Below, piece after piece: positions 4,481 to 6,082 of a stretch of 6,082 nt of DNA. The first letter of the stretch is position 1, and the number at the start of each line of letters is the position of its first letter. The DNA comes from Clostridiales bacterium UBA4653 (GTDB lineage Bacteria; Bacillota; Clostridia; Oscillospirales; CAG-272), in assembly GCA_002405565.1 (NCBI GenBank), contig DHMB01000042.1, positions 1 through 6,082 of the forward strand, given 5' to 3'. A program made the position numbers and the translations under genes. The notes beneath the pieces are model-generated. The model worked only from the letters and a program-made list of their open reading frames with translations. It made no database searches and had not been told where the DNA came from.

Positions 4481-6082
4481 ATGAAAAAGATCATTTCTGC
4501 GCTTCTCGCCCTCACGATGCTTCTGGCGGTGTTTGCGGGCTGCACAAAAATAAAAGACCCCGATAAATACGGTGCGGTGCTCGATATGTATCTCGGCACA
4601 AAGCCGATAAATCTTGACCCCGCAACGGCTTATACGGATGAGTCGCTCGTGCGCGTTCTCAATCTTCTCTTTGAAGGTCTCATGAGAATAAACGAAAAGG
4701 GCAAGCTCGAAAAGGCGCTCGCAAAGAAGTACGAATTCTATACGGACAACAAGACAGGCGAGAAGGTGCTCAAGATATGGCTCAACACGACATACTGGAG
4801 CGACAGCTCTCTCGTTCAGTCGCATGACGTTGTCTATGCATGGAAACGTATTCTCGACCCTGCATTCTCCTCCGAGGCGGCTGTAATGCTTTATCCGATA
4901 AAGGGCGCAAGACAGGCAAAGCTCGGCGAGATAGGTATCGACGATATCGGTCTCTATGCTATATCGAAAAACATTCTCGAAGTCAGATTTGAGGAAGGCG
5001 CGGATACGGACGAATTCCTTTATAACCTTGCAAGTCCCGCTCTCGTTCCTCTTCGTGAGAACAAGATTTCCCTCTATGAGGAGACATGGTCCCGTTCGTC
5101 GACAGACCTTTCGACAAACGGCCCGTTCAGAGCAAGAAAGTTCACAGGCGACGAAGGCGAAACCCTTCTCCTCGAACGTTCAAAATATTATTACAGAAAC
5201 AACGAACTCAGCTCCGAGGCGCTGGACAAGAGCGTAACTCCTTACAGAATCTATGTTCACTTCTCCGACCCGCTCGACCTCAATATCGTCTCGTCAAAGG
5301 ATGATGAAGCGGTTGACGTTGTCACAAGATACAGAAACGAAGAATATTTCTTCGTCTCGGGTCTGACGGGAAGCGTTGCAAGCGACTTCGGAAAGACAAA
5401 GACAACGGAGCTCGCGTCCACATATTCCTTCTATTTCAACACGTCAAACAAGGCTCTTTCAAATCAGGCAGTCCGTTATGCGCTTTCAATCGCGCTTGAC
5501 AGAAACGCCATTGCAGAAGCCGTCGGCGGCGGTGTCAAAGCCGCAACGGGTCTTGTTCCTTCCAAGATATTCGATACGAAGAAGGGCACGTCGTTCCGTA
5601 AGAACGGCGGAGATATTCTCTCCTCTTCCGCTTCGATAGACGAGGCAAAGGCAATTCTTGACGAGGCAGGCATCAATCCCGCAATATATGACGAGCTCTA
5701 CCTCTATTATCTCACGGACTATACAAACGACAGCTATCAGTCCGCGCAGATGGGTTATATGAGCAAGGAAAAGACCGTCGCAACCTATGCAAAGGAAGCA
5801 TGGGAAGCGCTCGGCTTCTCCGTTGTCATAAAGGGCGTCAACGCAACGGAATACGAGCAGATTTATAAGTCCGGCGATTATGACGTTCTCGGTCTTGACG
5901 TTCAGGCGCTCTCCGCATATTCGTTTGCAATGCTCGCTCCCTTCGCAAAATCGTTCTCCGGCAAGGTCAGACTTGTTGACTCGACAAGCAAGGATTTCGA
6001 TGAATCAAAGGGCGTTGAAAGATATTACGTAAACGAAACGCACGTAACAGGCTATTATAACGAAGAGTATGATGCGCTTATC
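4481..6082 (+). CDS. ABC transporter substrate-binding lipoprotein, family 5 (OppA/DppA-like), 3'-truncated by window
   Basis: This extracytoplasmic ligand-binding protein belongs to a peptide/nickel-type ABC importer. The frame stays open for 534 codons to the last base, so the C-terminus lies outside the window. Residues 1-21 form a lipoprotein signal: KK, a hydrophobic core and the lipobox VFAGC, with Cys21 as the predicted lipid anchor. Family 5 hallmarks follow: LGTKPINLDPATAYTDE (38-54), WSDSSLVQSHDVVYAWKRIL (106-125), STNGPFRARKF (211-221) and NQAVRYALSIALDRNAI (328-344). The start is fixed by GGAGG ten bases upstream and by the signal peptide. Arginine is written about a dozen times AGA, six times CGT and once CGC. 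That narrow choice fits strong expression. It has its own promoter and is divergent from argS. The permease and ATPase genes are not in view, and the ligand (oligopeptide, dipeptide or other) cannot be told. Confidence 0.95.
   Translation, partial: MKKIISALLALTMLLAVFAGCTKIKDPDKYGAVLDMYLGTKPINLDPATAYTDESLVRVLNLLFEGLMRINEKGKLEKALAKKYEFYTDNKTGEKVLKIWLNTTYWSDSSLVQSHDVVYAWKRILDPAFSSEAAVMLYPIKGARQAKLGEIGIDDIGLYAISKNILEVRFEEGADTDEFLYNLASPALVPLRENKISLYEETWSRSSTDLSTNGPFRARKFTGDEGETLLLERSKYYYRNNELSSEALDKSVTPYRIYVHFSDPLDLNIVSSKDDEAVDVVTRYRNEEYFFVSGLTGSVASDFGKTKTTELASTYSFYFNTSNKALSNQAVRYALSIALDRNAIAEAVGGGVKAATGLVPSKIFDTKKGTSFRKNGGDILSSSASIDEAKAILDEAGINPAIYDELYLYYLTDYTNDSYQSAQMGYMSKEKTVATYAKEAWEALGFSVVIKGVNATEYEQIYKSGDYDVLGLDVQALSAYSFAMLAPFAKSFSGKVRLVDSTSKDFDESKGVERYYVNETHVTGYYNEEYDALI

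Noticed and set aside
4361..4825. A 154-codon minus-strand ORF across the lipoprotein start and promoter
   Set aside because: It overlaps a clear lipoprotein gene with signal peptide, Shine-Dalgarno and promoter. Its translation shows no family features.
1..6082. Mobile elements, CRISPR arrays, tRNA or rRNA genes
   Set aside because: I saw no transposase or integrase motifs, no spaced direct repeats of CRISPR type, and no tRNA cloverleaf or rRNA sequence on either strand.

Overview
The window shows ordinary bacterial chromosome with strong Shine-Dalgarno sequences (GGAGG or AAGGAG types), TATAAT promoters and intrinsic terminators. The protein families look most like those of Bacillota, probably Clostridia. 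The arginyl-tRNA synthetase and the YebC protein in particular read like clostridial versions. This placement comes from recalled family sequences, not from a search.

Layout. Positions 1-48 are a short AT- and pyrimidine-rich edge. A strong intrinsic terminator (49-78) ends a leftward operon of three genes. In transcription order these are argS (arginyl-tRNA synthetase, 4029-2341), a YebC/TACO1-family gene (2319-1579) and a phosphomannomutase/phosphoglucomutase gene (1520-87). The operon has a good promoter (TTGCAA, 17 bp, TATAAT) at 4119-4091. A 451-bp intergenic region (4030-4480) separates it from a rightward gene at 4481. That gene encodes a lipoprotein substrate-binding protein of the peptide/nickel ABC transporter type (family 5, OppA-like) and is still open at the right edge. 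Its promoter is an extended -10 (TGGTATAAT) with a -35 of TTGATT, and a palindrome lies over the predicted transcription start.

How the genes relate. ArgS and YebC both act in translation. The hexose-phosphate mutase supplies sugar phosphates for polysaccharide or cell-envelope precursors and is probably just co-transcribed, with a structured leader in front of its start codon. The divergent lipoprotein would sit on the outer face of the membrane and deliver peptides or a similar ligand to a permease that is not in the window.

The genes themselves are well-known families, and I see no new defence, mobile or RNA-guided system. The least explained DNA is the 4130-4375 part of the intergenic region. 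It contains a possible 52-codon ORF with a membrane-like N-terminus, a GC-rich patch dense in inverted repeats, and small palindromes. These are reported as leads with modest confidence.
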